Source: Sclerodactyla briareus
Taxonomy: Eukaryota; Echinodermata; Holothuroidea; Dendrochirotida; Sclerodactylidae
Length of the DNA: 64,000 nucleotides
Assembly: GCA_026419785.1 (NCBI GenBank)
Contig: JAODTK010005530.1
Coordinates: forward strand, 62,001 to 126,000
Reading direction: 5' to 3'
Positions 33,801-48,800 of this stretch are shown here, piece after piece. The translations under genes and the position numbers were made by a program. The first letter of the stretch is position 1; each line of letters opens with the position of its first letter. The notes under the pieces were generated by a model that was given only the letters and a program-made list of their open reading frames with translations, did not search any database and was not told the origin of the DNA.

Positions 33801-36800
33801 ATAACGCTTTAACGCTCTATCCGATTGGAAACGGGGTCACATGTCTACCCTGGTGGATTGTCGGATGAGTTCGAAAAGTAGGCAATCACTGCATGTATGC
33901 TACCCCTCTATTTTGCAGGTTTTACATGAAAAGGACGAGTTTATCCCAATTTAAGCCAAAAACTTGGGGGGTTGGGACAAGAGTGTGGGCCCGAAATAAC
34001 ATGACGGGGATTTCAAGGTCCCTAGAGATCGAATATGTGGTTTCTCGCAATTTCATCGGACAAAACTAGGTGGATGTGTACGGTCGTTAGTCCCAAAACA
34101 CATTGAGGTCATTCAAGGTCACAGGAGGTCAAATTTGCATGACTCATGCGAAGTGGTCGTTGATTTAAAACGGAACTGGGAATGGGACTACAGGTGGGAC
34201 TGGGAAACAGGTCAAATGCTGGAAATGATTTAATGTAATTCCAGGTCTAAACGAGAGGTCAACGAAGGTTGTTTTCTGTGGAGTGGGTTTCCCCACTGCA
34301 TAAGTCTAGTTATATTGACAATGAATAACAGTACATCTCAATAATATCCCCACCAGCACGCCACCAGTGTAGAACCCTCTCTTGGATCTCGAAAAGATGC
34401 AGATATGACACAACCATTGTGCAAACGTTGTGTATAAAACTACACCAAGTTGTGGATAAAGGTCACAGATGTACACGACTATTGTGTATAAATGCCCGTC
34501 AGGTTTTGAGATAGCCAAATACGGCTGTGTCGATATAACACCCAACACGACCATGTTAAGAGTGTAAGCATATGTGCCACGCGGTTTCGTAGCGTCGAGC
34601 TATTTTAGCCTATAGAGGTTCCGTATTTTCGCTCAGTCCCACTGAGCTTTGCAGTCTCGTCGAAGCACACGTTAACTTGCTGGTGACAATAGTTAGGTCA
34701 TGGAAAATTGAGTGATCAATCAGGCAGATTACGAGTTTCAGGGAAAATAAGGCCACCACTCCACTATTGCAATCCTTCTGTGGATCAAAGTACAAAATGG
34801 CCGAATATAATGACAGCGTTTATTGGTGAAGTTTTTGAAATAGACAAAGGTCGAATAGCCTCTCACCCAGTAGAGTAACAGCTATATGGTTGTTGAGGAA
34901 AAAGTCTGACGCCTATCGCTCCACGCCATTATTCACCCAGACGGCCAGTCCATTAATTGTCAACACTCGACTCAAACATATCAATTGAGTGTGAATGAAG
35001 AAAAACGAACCTGGCAAGGCAAGGTGTTAAAATTTCACCTGTGCTAGCGTAAATAAAAGTGTTACACCCGCCCACCGCATACCGGTGAATACTTGTGACT
35101 AACAAAAATGGGCAAGGTTATTTCATGGGTTTTGGTCTGCAATCACAATGGTCCCTCGGTTTTTTTTATCGTTACAGCTGTAAATTCGTATAGTCAGGAG
35201 TCCCTAAGTAGCCTGTCATCGCCTGTTATTTAATCAACAGGTGCGTGGAGTTTGTAGACAACTAATAAGACGGAACTGACTGAAGGGAGGAATGAAAGGG
35301 CATGAATTCGAGGTTTTGCAGTGTAGTTATAGTACGTTACTATTTAGCTAGTCAAAAGGTCAAGGGGGGAGGGAGGGAGGGGGGGGCTGTTGTTTTGGCA
35401 TAATAACTGCCGACTGACTGACGCGTGTTGTAATAATTCGTTCCAAATATAAAATTACGATTATAATTGGGTCGAATCAATCACGGGAGGTCACAATTGA
35501 GGTGAATTAGCAGAATATATGTCAAGACTTAGTCCCACGTTCTGATTATTCTTTAAATGGAGGGGATTTTCTCTGAAACCAGTATGAAATTGAAAAAATT
35601 GAATATTTCCATTGTATAGGTTCAGGGTGTATTTTAGACGATTATGGAAGGTATTTCCCAGGGCGGTATTTCTCTAAAAAACTTCTCTATATGGCGTCAC
35701 GATGATGAACGTGCCAGCGCCAATCGACTGCGAGACGCTATATGTCACAATGATATATAGTGAAATTATTTCCGATACTACCGCGATACTACGTCTTGCT
35801 CTTTTCACAGGTTCTTCAGGTTGTACCAGCAGCAGGTCCTCTTTCAGTAGCTAAACAATCCCAACAAACACACGAACGTTGTAGAACGTGCGCAAAATGA
35901 TTAGTTGTAATTGTTTCAATAACATTATTCTGTGCGTGTATTTAATTAAATTGCAAAAACGTGTTTCGCAATTAATATAATATTTATTGTAATAACCTAT
36001 TATACATCATTTAAAAAACCTCGAAAACGTGTTATGTTAAATAAAACGCAAAAGATATGTATTTTGCGAACACCACATTCAACGTTTGCAAAACATTTTT
36101 AGGAGCTCTCATCAAAAGTTCATGATAACGATTCGTGTTTGCTGGGAAGAGGGGGGGGGGGGTTATCTCGCTACTACACCCATATTTATCGGCACACACC
36201 GATTGCGTATTACGTAATTCCTGTGTATTGAATGGAAAGGCTGTACAAGGCGGGAAACATCAAAAACCGGCTTCGAGAGACCATTCCTTCAGCGATTCTC
36301 ACGACAGACGGATACCCATGGCCTATTCGTATGCCTCCCATGGCTGTTCCACCCCGACAACCACCCAGGTCAACTTGGGTCGATAGGGAATCAGCGCTAA
36401 TTTCTGGAGTCGACCCAATTGAGTTTAATGTGACCCAATTTCTGTCAACATTCGACCCAGAAAGGTGACTTTAATTCCCTTCATGGATGACGTGTTTTAG
36501 AGTAACGTATGCTTGCATGGCACTGGAGGGAACAGTTTCCCATGCACTTACAACCATCGGGTTATTTTGACCTAGAATAGGGCCAGCCGGAAACTCAGGC
36601 TGGAACCGAACTGTATTCCGGGTCCCAATTACTGTGTCCCTTTACCTAAATTTTTTTCCTGTTTCCATTTGGGCTTTAGAGTATACATGTGTGTTGATGT
36701 TTGTCGGTGTGAGTTATTCAACTTCCGAGCATGGGTCATGTTAGATCCTAGATCATGCACGACTTGCAGAAGTCAATGCGAGTGATGAACGAGAGAGCAA

Positions 36801-39800
36801 CCCAATTGTATACCGAGTGGTTGGCACAATTGGTAGAGCGTCGGCCTTCCACTCGGGAATAACTCGCGGCGGAGGATCGATCCTATATTCAAGGCCCAGC
36901 AAGGTGGCAGACCTGGATACTGCACCTTTTGTCGGCTGCGAATCCCTCCCCGGTACCTTCGAAAGAAACTTTGGTATGACCCGAACCGGGAAACGAACCC
37001 CGGTTCTCCCGGGTGGATGGAAGACCAACGCTCTACCAATTGTGCCTATACACTCGGTAGTGATGTGGGTGGGCAGTGAGTAGCCTACCGGGTACCATGA
37101 CTAATGGATTAAGTCGCTATCGCGGCATTGAACGATCTGCCTTGAAACAGACTATAAACCCAGATTCTTAATCTTCAGTTATACCATGACCCCCCGGCCC
37201 CCCAACACACATACTTTAAAACTATACACCGGCACTCATATGATCTCATCACGTTTGTTAATGAAAGGCAAATAAATGCCATATTGGAAATTCCCGTTGG
37301 ACAGGCTCTGATAGGACGAGCGAGATGCTCATAATTCGAAAATCGAAAAACCGTTCCTCGGTCATGAAACCCGGTTTTCGATTATTGTTCGTTTCGCTGG
37401 CCATACCCCCCCTCTAGAATCTGATACAATTCGATCATATAACAGTCTACTGTTTGGGGCATGGTAAGTGGTGCACAGGCGGACTTGTTCTCTCTTTCCA
37501 CACGTGAGAGCCAATGCGCGTCGCCACCCTCTCAAAAGTGATATGGGGATATGGAGATATGGGGATATGGCCACATTTTCAAAGTTTTACTGTGTGGAAA
37601 TGTTAGAGCAATGGGAGCATTGTCAAAAAGTGGGGGACATGTCCACCCCCCTCCGTCCCCCACCTGTTGACGGCCGAGGTGAGAGCAAGTACATGTGTCG
37701 TTGGCAACCCTATTACTCACGCTAACTCGGATGACGTGGAACGACGACTTCCGTTGGGTGAAAAATGAGGAATATTCCACGAGAGCCTCTTTGACACCCT
37801 TGGGCACTTTTCGGAAAGTTAAGGCGGAACTCGCAGAGCCATATACGCCTAATTCGGTCTATGGCTTCACTGAGAATCGGTGTCTGCGCTGTAAGTAGGA
37901 CTCGTTGGAGTAAACCAACTGCAGAATTTGAAGCTTCATTTACTATAAATGACGTGAGCGACATACGATGAAAATAGCTTCCGCAAGCTAAATTCCTTGT
38001 CCCGTATACGTTCCGGTACGCATGTGAAAAGTCGCGATTCACGTGAGCTGGGATGGGGCCAGTGTCTGAACATGTGCAATTGAGTTCGCAAAGATAGATA
38101 TTGGTTCCATAGAGACGAAAAATCTAATTGAAAACAAACCAAAATGAGACAAAGTAAGCAAAGTACCAATGCGTATACGGATGCGTATCACCGCGGATGG
38201 ATACCATGGAATATCTTCCCCAAAAAGCCAGGTTAACGATAATAAGTACGCGTGGCGCATTTTTTATTGTTTTTCCGTATATGTGTTCTTCTGAAACGAA
38301 CGTTCGCTCCGTAAATAGTGGTTGTCACGGCCTCCCGGGACCGCATACGCAACAATATTGCGAATACGGCTTCATTTGTACGTACGGATGCTACTGCGTA
38401 CGAACGAAAAACTAATTTCGCAGAAACCGGATCACCAGTACAAAAGGTGGCGCCCAGGATTTCACGACGGAGGGTCCCGAGTCCCCGACGGGGAGTCAAG
38501 TTCCCCCGACGAGCCCCACCCTACAACCTGGGTCAAAACCTGCAGTTTGTATGTTTTAAATTTTTGAACTTTTCCTCGGAGAAAAAATAAACACACATTG
38601 TGAAGGCATTGTTCTTCAGGAGCATTCCAATCGATTCAGGCGCTCTCAGTAATACGAGGAGAAAATGCCTGAGAACTGAGAAGTTAGTTGCGTAGTGAGA
38701 AGCCACCAAGTAACACAAAGGCAAAACAGTGGTAGACGGCAGGAGACATCCTCCCGTCAGAATTGTAACATTAATGTCTCCCTGCAGTGACATAGCGACG
38801 AGATTCATACGACTTGTGTTGCTATGCCACGATGGAGAGTCTGTAGAAATAGGATAGGTGATCTTTCAACGTAAGAGAGACAACACGGCGAATAAGATCA
38901 AATTCATTACGCGCGCGAAGCGCGAGAAACTTGTAGCTTCAAAAGGATTTCTCGTTATGAAGAAGGTTGGGAAATGTATACTGTCGGGGCAATAGGCCTG
39001 GGGAGTGACTTTTAGCCACCTACCGGGCTCCCGACGGGGAGGGGGGGGGGGGTTCAACGACGGGGGGCATGGGGGGGCGGGGGCCCCCCTGCCCCCCACC
39101 GGGCGACCCCCTGGCTGATCACATTTCATACGAGCGAAATACCACAGGCAAACTTGGAGGAGGGTTGTAGTCTAATTTTCTATTCCCGCAAGATTATGTG
39201 TAACAGGATTTGACTCGCTGTCCACTTGGAATGGAGATTTTTTACGAAATTTGGTTTTACGCATCGTACGAAATGTATTCACGTTGATTCGGAATTCCGA
39301 CTAAAACTGCATGCTTCCCATTCCAATCTACGCGAACGACAGCGAGGGCGATTTTACGGACCATTCGAACATTTCCGTACTATTCTGTATTATTTTAAAA
39401 AACAAGTCGCGAGTTAAAGCTCGTGTCTGTACGTGTTTATGAAATACGATATTTAGTCCATACCTAATGTCAGAAAAAGTATACCTTTGTCATTCCATAA
39501 CTGGGGTTTGTCGCTATTTACAGGAGATGCTCCCGAGGGGAATGTCGCCATGTCTACGGCCCCTAATCCTCTCGTCTCCACCCCGATCACGACCCCAGTA
39601 TCAACGTACTGGTGGTTACAGGACAGCGCCCCTCGGTAAAATATCTCGGAAAACCTGGGAGGTCACGTTCGATGAGGAGGGTGACATCATCAGTTGGAAA
39701 GGCAACCCCACATGCTTAACAGCAGTGTTGATGAAGGTAGGTCAAAGTTCAGTTTATGTTTGTTTCACAGATGAGATTTGGTATGCCCCCACCCCCCCCG

Positions 39801-42800
39801 TCGTTCTTTGTTACCGCTAGATCTGGTGTAGCATGGTCCGCTGACCTGTCTTCAGTTATCAAACCGACTTAATAACTCATCTTGCCTCATATATTTCAAT
39901 TACAGATTGGAACACTCAACCTTTCCTCCCCTTAGACATATTAATAGAGATAAACTGAGTATCGGCTCTGTATTTTGAAGCAATTGAACGCGCGGTGAAG
40001 GCTGGGAAATGCACCCAAAAAGATCGAAGCCTATGTAGCAATTACCATTGGCTGTGTACGTTACGGCAACAACGAGCCATTTTATCATAGTTATTTCGGG
40101 AAACTCGTTGTGAAATAGAAAATACATTCTGCTCGAAAAAATAGGGAAAAATAACCTAAAGAATACGATAGTAAGTTTTTGGACTGGCAACAATTTCAGA
40201 GTGGAATATATAAAATGTCAAAAAACAGTTGCGCGAGATGGGCACTACACACCAGTTCGGCTATGAGAGTGTAAGTAGGTTAACAAGCACAAGGCGGTAT
40301 GGGCAACTGCCGACTGTGCTATCGCGTACGACGAACTCGGATGGTACACAGATAATCGGCACCGGTGACTGGGAAAAATTTTGCATTATTCGAAACCGAG
40401 TAAGATGCCTAGCTGCTCAGCCAAACTGCAGAAACCAAACACCTCAGTGGTAACAGACAATGCGGGTAAGTTTTCGCCGGTGAGTGACCAAAGCTGAGCT
40501 AGGCCTATCTGTGGACAATGAATTAATAAATACAGTAGGTATCGGCCTAATTAGGGTGGGATATCAAACCTTCAAATAAACAATCATGTTGTGTCCGTAT
40601 GTATATTACAACAGGAAATGTGGTTCGAAGGAGATTCTTCACACAAGGCAGGCCTCCTCGTGCTCTAGGCACTTGCATCAAACCATATTCACATGTTAAT
40701 TGTACTGGAGGAGACGCAGCAAAAGGGATCTTTGATGACCCCTAGAAAACACAGGTTTGCTATGCTGCTGACTTTTACATAGTTTCGTAGTGATCAAGAC
40801 ATACGGTCTGGCATCATGTTACGTACGTAAATCAGAGTGCATGACCTGGCTAAATCATCAACAGAAAAATCTTGGACAAGATGAGAAAACTCTAAGCAAA
40901 GGGTGTTGTTCAAATACCAGGGATATCAGGAAGGTCATAGCCTGTTGTCCAATTATGTCTAACATTCAGCACATGAACAGATTCTTGCATGTATATTTCG
41001 AGCCAGAAAAACCTTCCGTACCTCATGCATATATAACGTAACACTACTTGTAGTTTGCTTCTTAAGAATAATATAATACTGTTTATTACTCCGTAATTTA
41101 TGTAGAAACTTAGGAATCTTGGGTTGTGAGACTATGGGGTGATATCACTATTTTCTCAAAGAACATTGATTACCTGGTTTAAAGGTGTAGCCTAGTGAGA
41201 TTGTATGTGATATGTGTATATGCATCAGGGTTATGCTATAGGCTAAAGCCTAAGGCAGAAATGACCATTTCCTTTTCTTTGGCATATTCAGTAAACTATA
41301 TATTAAGAAAATGCTGTTGCTATAGGAAAAAGAATTTCCGAAAGGACTGCAAAGGACAATAGGATGTGTGATAAAAAATCCAGATTAGATTTTTAACATC
41401 ATTAGTTCCACCTTAACATCATAATGCAAATAATGTACTAGATTACCCTATAATGTCCATAGTAATTCCCCCAATGATAATTCATGCAGTGGAATGTCCA
41501 CAATATTGGTCTAGTAGTGGTTATTATAGTCACTGTACCACTCACCATGTAATCCTAATTCTTCAATATGTATAACATGAATATGTATCTGTATATTTAT
41601 ATCTCATCTCTGAGAAAGATGTTAAAATACACTTTTCGGATTTTATAATCCAAGAAGTGTGTGTTATCTAATATCTACAATCAACCTAATATAAAAAGGA
41701 TCACTCCCATGCTGAAAAAGCAGCATATATCCCTGTGTAGTGTTCTCCAGAGGGCCTTTGACTCCCCAACACTGCTCATAAAGTCCTAGAATTGCAGCGA
41801 GAGGCTTTCCTAGTTCAGACAGTTGGCAAGAGGTAAAAAAACTAACATTTTACTACTGATTCAAAAGAGTAAGAGAAGGCAGCACGAAGAGTCCTAACAA
41901 GAAGTGCCCGAAAAAGTTTACAGCCTTTAAGCAGCATGCTTAACCCACTCCGCTCCAGTTTTGATAAATCAATGTTGGGGATTTTTTGCCATGTGATTGC
42001 CCATACATCCTTTGCAGCCTTGTTCAGACATTTCATTCAGACTGAATATGTCACTATATAGGCAGACACCTTTGGACAAGCGCGTCATGAAAAAACAATG
42101 CATTTGTTTGATCTCGAAGTCTATAGGGCAGCCTTATGTGTTGTACATAAGGGGGCTGGCTAGCATTTCAACAGAAACCATACTTAAGAATCTCATCAGG
42201 CTTGTCCCACTGAGAAAATGCCCACCTAGCTAATTAGTCTTTAAAATGACCTGACAAAAGACAATGCAATTGAGAAATATATCCTCATACTTTACATGAC
42301 CCGTGCCTGACACTATAGAATGTATGGTTTTCACTAGATGTTGAGTTGTTTGTTCTGTGCAGCCATAAACTTACGAATTACAATCAATTGCTAAATCTTC
42401 CCCAATTTATTGGTGATTACCTCTGATATTATATTCGCGCTGACAATAGGTGGCAGCCATCCAGGTCTGCCCCTTGCTGAGCTTGGATAGATTGATCCTT
42501 GTTGGGGCCCACTCGCAAGTATACCATCAGGCCTGCTGGAACGGTGTGCAGGATTGGTGTACCCTAAAAGACCTTAGACCTCCAGAAGGAAGACCAAAGA
42601 CTGAATGATCCTGGAAACCTCCAAAACAAAGGTAGTATAAAGACAGAAGATCCTAAAAGCAGCGGCGGCACCATGGATTTGCCCGATGGAGAGTCAGAGT
42701 TCCTGCAGCACCTGATGCCCTGACACCAAACCTCACTTGATGGCACTGCCCCCTGCATGACCATAAACAGCATTTTTGGCCCCTTGATTTTCCCTGTCCC

Positions 42801-45800
42801 CAACCTTTATTTAATTTCTGCCTATGGTTTCAAATGGGGGGGGGGGGGTACCTCATCAGCAATTCATGCAATTTTGCTCTGCTAGAAATATTGGTCAATC
42901 AGCTCCATTGTGTGCAATACATCTTCACAACTGAAGCCACCTAGATTCCACTGACTGGAATATTGGTCTGTGCTATTATTGGGTAATTGGGCTACCCTAT
43001 TTGCAAAAGGAGTTTGGTCATGTCCATCATTCACCTAAAGCTGTCTGTATGCCTGCCTATGTAGTTCTTCGCATGGGGCCAGCATCGCAGCTACATATGT
43101 CTAACGCTAAGCCTAGATTTATGCTCCAGTACGGCCGGCACGACTCTTGTTTTCTTGATGGCGCAAATACAGAGCCGATCCACGGTCTATCTCTATTAAT
43201 ATATCTATGGTGGCATCGTCCAAAGTGCACATCGTTTACCAGCTTCTTAGATTGCGTCCAACTGTGACACTCTCTTCCCTGACGCGTCAAGTGTTGTCTG
43301 ACCAGGACCTGTTGGCGACAGAAGATGCTCGCAGGCGGTTAGTTGTTGGAGTCTCCACCATATCGACTCTGGAAAACCCGCTCAACCATAGGACCAGTGC
43401 ATAGGGCACCAAGGCCAACCCCGAGGGCTGAGGCCAGTTACCTTGGCCATGGGCGTCAATCCTGGGGGGAGGCCCCCCCCATATTTTGAGGATGCTCCCA
43501 TTGACTTTTGAATTTTCACTCAGTAATTTCCTTGGCGGTGAGCTCATGTCCCCCCCCCCACTCCATGATTGAACATGGATTGGCGCCCACGACCTTTTGG
43601 CTTCTTTCGAGCCCTGCTCGTATGGCCACCGACAAAGATGAACACAATTATGCCAACGTGAGGTTGGAAGTGACGGCACTCGGTTTATACAAAAGAAAAC
43701 GATCGCGGTGCTAAGCCAGCAACCGGGCACGTGGATAAACAATAATAGCACGTATTGTAGCTTCGACATTTGAGTGATCCAGTGATTTCACCACGGCATG
43801 AAATTCTTAGACCACTCTCCGTTCATAAGGCCATGACCCTGGGGGGTGTGATCTTCATCCCTATCCGATATGATCAGCCGTCATCAGCGTTCGCTGCCGG
43901 GTATTTATTTACCTGCACAGTTGTTACCATGAGATGATCTGTAGGCTTGTCGACAGTACTAGAGATACGCTGCACTGGTGTAATTTGTGTTGTCTGTTTA
44001 CTGTGTCTGTTCACACTGAAAAGTTCTGAGGTTTGAACTCAATCAACCCCATCATGTATTTTTCACCACACATAGCAAACAGAAGACACCTGTGTATTTT
44101 CCTGATACCAAGCTTGTCAGTCATTGGCTTAATAATTGTGTGTGCAGGCGTGGCTGCTTTAGTTCGATTAATTGCGATTGTGGATGGTTGAAGTGAGCAT
44201 ATCAAAGTTATAGTGGTATGCCCACCTCCAATATAGGACCATAAGGTCCAGCCTGATTTGATTTCAAGGCTACAAATATGATCTGAATGAAAGAAAAAAA
44301 TTGACCTTAATTTGGTGAATTTCACTACATTTCTACAATTTCGTATTTCCTTCACTACATCACTACGGAAATCCGAATTTCACTACATGTAGTGAAATTT
44401 CACTACGGGTGGGCTACGCGCAGCCTGCCTATGTAGTTCTTCGCATGGGGCGGACATCGCAAGCTACATATGTCTAACGCTAAGCCTAGATTTATGCTCC
44501 AGTACGGCACGACTCTTGTTTTCTTATCAGTGTGAAGGGTAGACACAAAAGATGTCTACCTCCTGCAAAATCTGACAGCAATTGCGGAGAACTATTCTCA
44601 AAATCTCAGAGTAATCAATTCTTTACAGAAAATCCATTCTTATATTGCACCATACCTGCTTCCATCGCATGATTTAGCCGCAAAATCGGCGTATCATTGC
44701 TCCCCCGAAACTCGTTGGTTTACTGCAGTATCATTTGCCGAAACGGTTTCTTCTTGGGTGCATTTCCCAGCAATCCCCGCGCGTTCAATTGCAAATTGTT
44801 GCACAGTAAACATATGGGCGATGTTACTCTACGTAATATCTGTCTGTGTTCTCCCCGTAGCTTAATAACCTCTTCTTTTTTCATTCATTGCGAAGGCAAA
44901 ATGAGTCTATGAAGTCATGTCCGTGAGTTGTGTGTGTTCTGTTTGTGTGTGTGTCTCTCTCCTCTCTTGTGTGTGTGTGTGGCACCCCTTGTCAGCACGA
45001 TATCCAGCGTGTGCCATTTCAAGGTCACGGCAGCGCAAAGTTAAGGAAAACCTTGTCAGCACGATTTCTGAAGATGGCCAGTATCTATTAAGTTCATATA
45101 GGTATGTGGGGCACAGCTGGTAAGGATGAACCCTTTTGATTTTTAGTTATCCTTCTTTAATTTGGCAACGAAACATTCAGAGCAATGGTAATGGAAGTTT
45201 GTTCCGACGGGGTGAATACATCTGGTTGACCTACTTGGACCCTATTTGACCCTTGACCTCATGTTGAACTAATGACCTTGTGACTTCGGGTAATTTTTCC
45301 CAACGACCAGGACTCGTTTTGTTGCAACACAACCAAAACGTCAAAAAGCATGACGTACTAAAAACACTGTTATCACACGCTATATATTTCCAGTTATGTC
45401 TCGTGAATGGGTTGAAACAGCCTCTGAAAACACTGATAAATTTCAGATCTTTATATATCTTCGCAAACATACCGTTTGTAGGGGTTTGGCCGTAATAAAT
45501 TGACTGGAAACTATGGTCAAAAGTGACCATGATTTGGTCACTTTTGACCATAGTTTGACCAGGTAGTTCAGTTCAAATTTTGACCATTTTATGGTCGGTT
45601 GCATTAGGTAACAATGGAATGGGTCGATTTTGACCATAGTGTTGTAGAGCAGAGTGTAATGGAGAATTCTGTTCGTCTGTGCAAAAACTACATACTCGTG
45701 ACCTACTGACGTCCTTTGCATTGACCTGTTTGACCCCAATGACCCAATGTACCTTCTAGGTCAGTTCTTCGTAATGATCAGACTCGTTGTGTTGCAAACA

Positions 45801-48800
45801 AAACCAAAAGGTCAATTACACTGACGTACTAAAACACTTCTATCACATTCTATCTCCAGTTAGTCGTCTGTAGAAGGCTGATGAAACAGTTTTTTATTCA
45901 ACACTGACGAATTCATGGTCGACATTGTCTTCTCGAACTTTACATATACCCAAGCGATATATGGCTTGGTATGGACATTGACCACCATGAACTTGTGTCC
46001 ATATTGTTTTGTTGAATTCTGGAGTGAACTAAGCTTAAATTTGAATAATACGTATAATATCCAACAGTGCAGTGAGATTGCTCATTACCAGCATGATCAG
46101 AAAGACCACTATCATTCCGGGGAAAAGTAAGGATGATAGGCACATGGATTATTTGCATGGAGTATGACCAAAGGAGGGACGTGTTACTCAAAACTCAAAT
46201 CGACAGCAAACACGGAATGGCGTGTCTAAGTTGAATATTCTGCACTTGCCTGCGTAGAATGAATATTAAGATTCTAGGTGATCTTGAAAGTCCATTTCGT
46301 ACGGAGGCTGGGATTTGGCAAGGAATCACTACGACATAGTTGCGTTATTGTTTTCATGTCACCTAGCTATATTAAGATATTATGCTCTGGACCTTTGTTC
46401 TTGCAATAGTTAGCCCACTGGAATGAGGGCAAAATTTGATATTCTCAATTCTTTCGGAAAGATTCAAAACAATTATGGAGCTTCCGCGAATTATAACCCT
46501 TTTTTATAACCCTCTTGTCTTGATATATTTCTGAAACCCGGTTACGGCCTAAAGGTTCTAAAAAAATCCTGTTGTAGGATGACAAATTAGCGATTATAAC
46601 CGATGCTGTAACTTCTGGGGTTACCGTAACATATTGTGTGTTATCATGTTATGATATTAGTATGTCAATTCCAAGTCATTCAATTGATTTCGTCCATACA
46701 AAAATGTACAATGGTACAGCAGGGACACTAGAAAAACGAGTTATAAACAGTTTATTGGACCGCTCGGTGTCCTCTATCTTGCTATGCCAAACCCCGTACC
46801 TCGGATGCCGACCTTATATCCGCCCTTAGTATCTGTTGTAGAGGATAAGTTTGTTTGTAGTGAATAATTTACAATTTAAATGGAATGACAGGTGTGTGAA
46901 CACCTCATCATTGAGCCGATTTAGTGGCAGTCATGTGTTAGCCCCTTGAGGTTTTACGTCAGATAGTTAATTAGCTAAGATTCAGCAATGTGACGTAGCT
47001 AGTAAGTTACTTTTCCCTTCCATTTATCGGATCGGTAATTTTGACAGGTTTGCTCAAAGAATACACCAGCGCACCAATCTCCAGTTGTTGCGGAATTACT
47101 TCAAAAGAAACATACTTCGAAACGTGGTACGTTTACAATTAGCGATTAAAATGCAATACTGCAATGTAGCTTGGCAATTAACTCAGCACGTTAGGAATTC
47201 ATCACTGTCACTTTTGAACGCTTCAAAGAGTAGTGTCAAAATAACCGTCAAAAGGTCTTAACTTTCTGAGCATGCGCGGTGGGATATTTAGAGTGTAACA
47301 GGTACATGGACAGATTGCCTAACCCTCATTTGTCCCTGCTCTAATCCCTGCGCTGAGCGTTCCAGGTCGAGAAGGCAACAGGTTCCATTTTTAAGTCTCT
47401 TTGGTATGGCCCGGGCGGAAGGGCCGAGCTCTACAAACTGTCCAACCACGCGGTGTGATATATGAATATGATTCCACATCGGGTATGTATAGTAAGGTTC
47501 TATATTCCTCATTAACAAGGGTTGTGGTATTCTTTGGATCAATTGCCAGATTTATGGAGACATATAGGGCTGTGAATGAATGAGATCACACTCAAAAATC
47601 ATTTATCGTATATATCGAAGGTGTCATAGGTCCAGCGTCATCCCTGGACGTCACTACGGTACACACTTTTTTCGGTTAGTTCATCGTTAACTGGTACGTC
47701 CAGGATCATAGGTAAAAGAAAACCATGAAAATGACACGTGTCATGTAACATGTCGAGTTGGGCAGTTTGAACTTCGACAATCGAACGCCGCGTTCGTTTT
47801 TATGCTGCAACTCTTCATCATATCATCGACTCAAAATACTCCTTGTATATAAGGATAACGCCCACTTCCAACAGTAAATGAACACTATTTTGCAACACTG
47901 TTCGGAAAGGAAGGGTTAGTCTCTACTCTGAGCCTGTTAACAAAAACACACCTGCCTAACCACGATATATCTCTTAGCGAATAAACTAACAATGCCAAAT
48001 TGTCAGTCTTTCAAGAAGTAAACATAGGCGCTTATCCCGCTGGGGGATAAATATACATTGTCCGGTGTTGTCCCCTCCCTATTTGGATGATATTGTCATA
48101 TTAGCTTGAACAAATTACACAGTAAATCCCAACTTATGTTTATACTGCTAACCTATATGATCACGTCATCGTTTAGGCCATTCGTCCAATTTCAATTGTA
48201 TCCTATATGGTGGTAACGACGTTGCCACAGAGCCTCGTAATACCAAATAAAACAAAGTAGATTTACATGTTACATTTATATATCGTTTATTGTCAATCGA
48301 TCGATGAAGATTCTTGTAATTATTTATTACTTTGCCCGTTTGATCAGGCCACAGAAGGGTCGTGGGATGGCCTATTTGTTATATGAACTTTTATACTGCA
48401 TTGAAATTCTATACTGCATTCGGACCGTTGAACTCTGTGATAAGGTGGATTGTTGGCAGACACACATTTACGCTTTCCATCCGTGACCTGATGGGTGGTA
48501 TACTAGCCCCACTCACTCGATCAGTTATCACTCAGATTGTTCATCGCGCCCCCCACCACTTATAACCTACCTTAATTGCTAACTTACAATGACATAACTT
48601 CTCTCCGGTATTTGGTCATATTTTCCATATTATTTGGCAAATTGTATTTTGTCTTCCTGCCTCACATTTTGAAGTTTTTCTACCAACATCTTTTGCTTGG
48701 ACCTCGCAAGGATTATGGACACTTGGACGGGTTTCTACCCCCCTCCCCTCCCTCGTTTTGCATGCATATAACCCCATGGTAAGGGTAATTAATTGCTAAT

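Noticed and set aside
36811-37060. Two tRNA-Gly genes
   Set aside because: The heads lack complete cloverleaves (acceptor stems do not close) and the - copy continues into a SINE body shared with 47.4 kb, so SINEs fit better.
40229-40453. Possible additional nucleotidase exon after exon 4
   Set aside because: Translation gives no family motif and exon 4 joins exon 5 in phase without it.
43287-43769. 160-codon - strand open frame
   Set aside because: It spans a small inverted-repeat element and the direct-repeat interval, with no recognisable domain.
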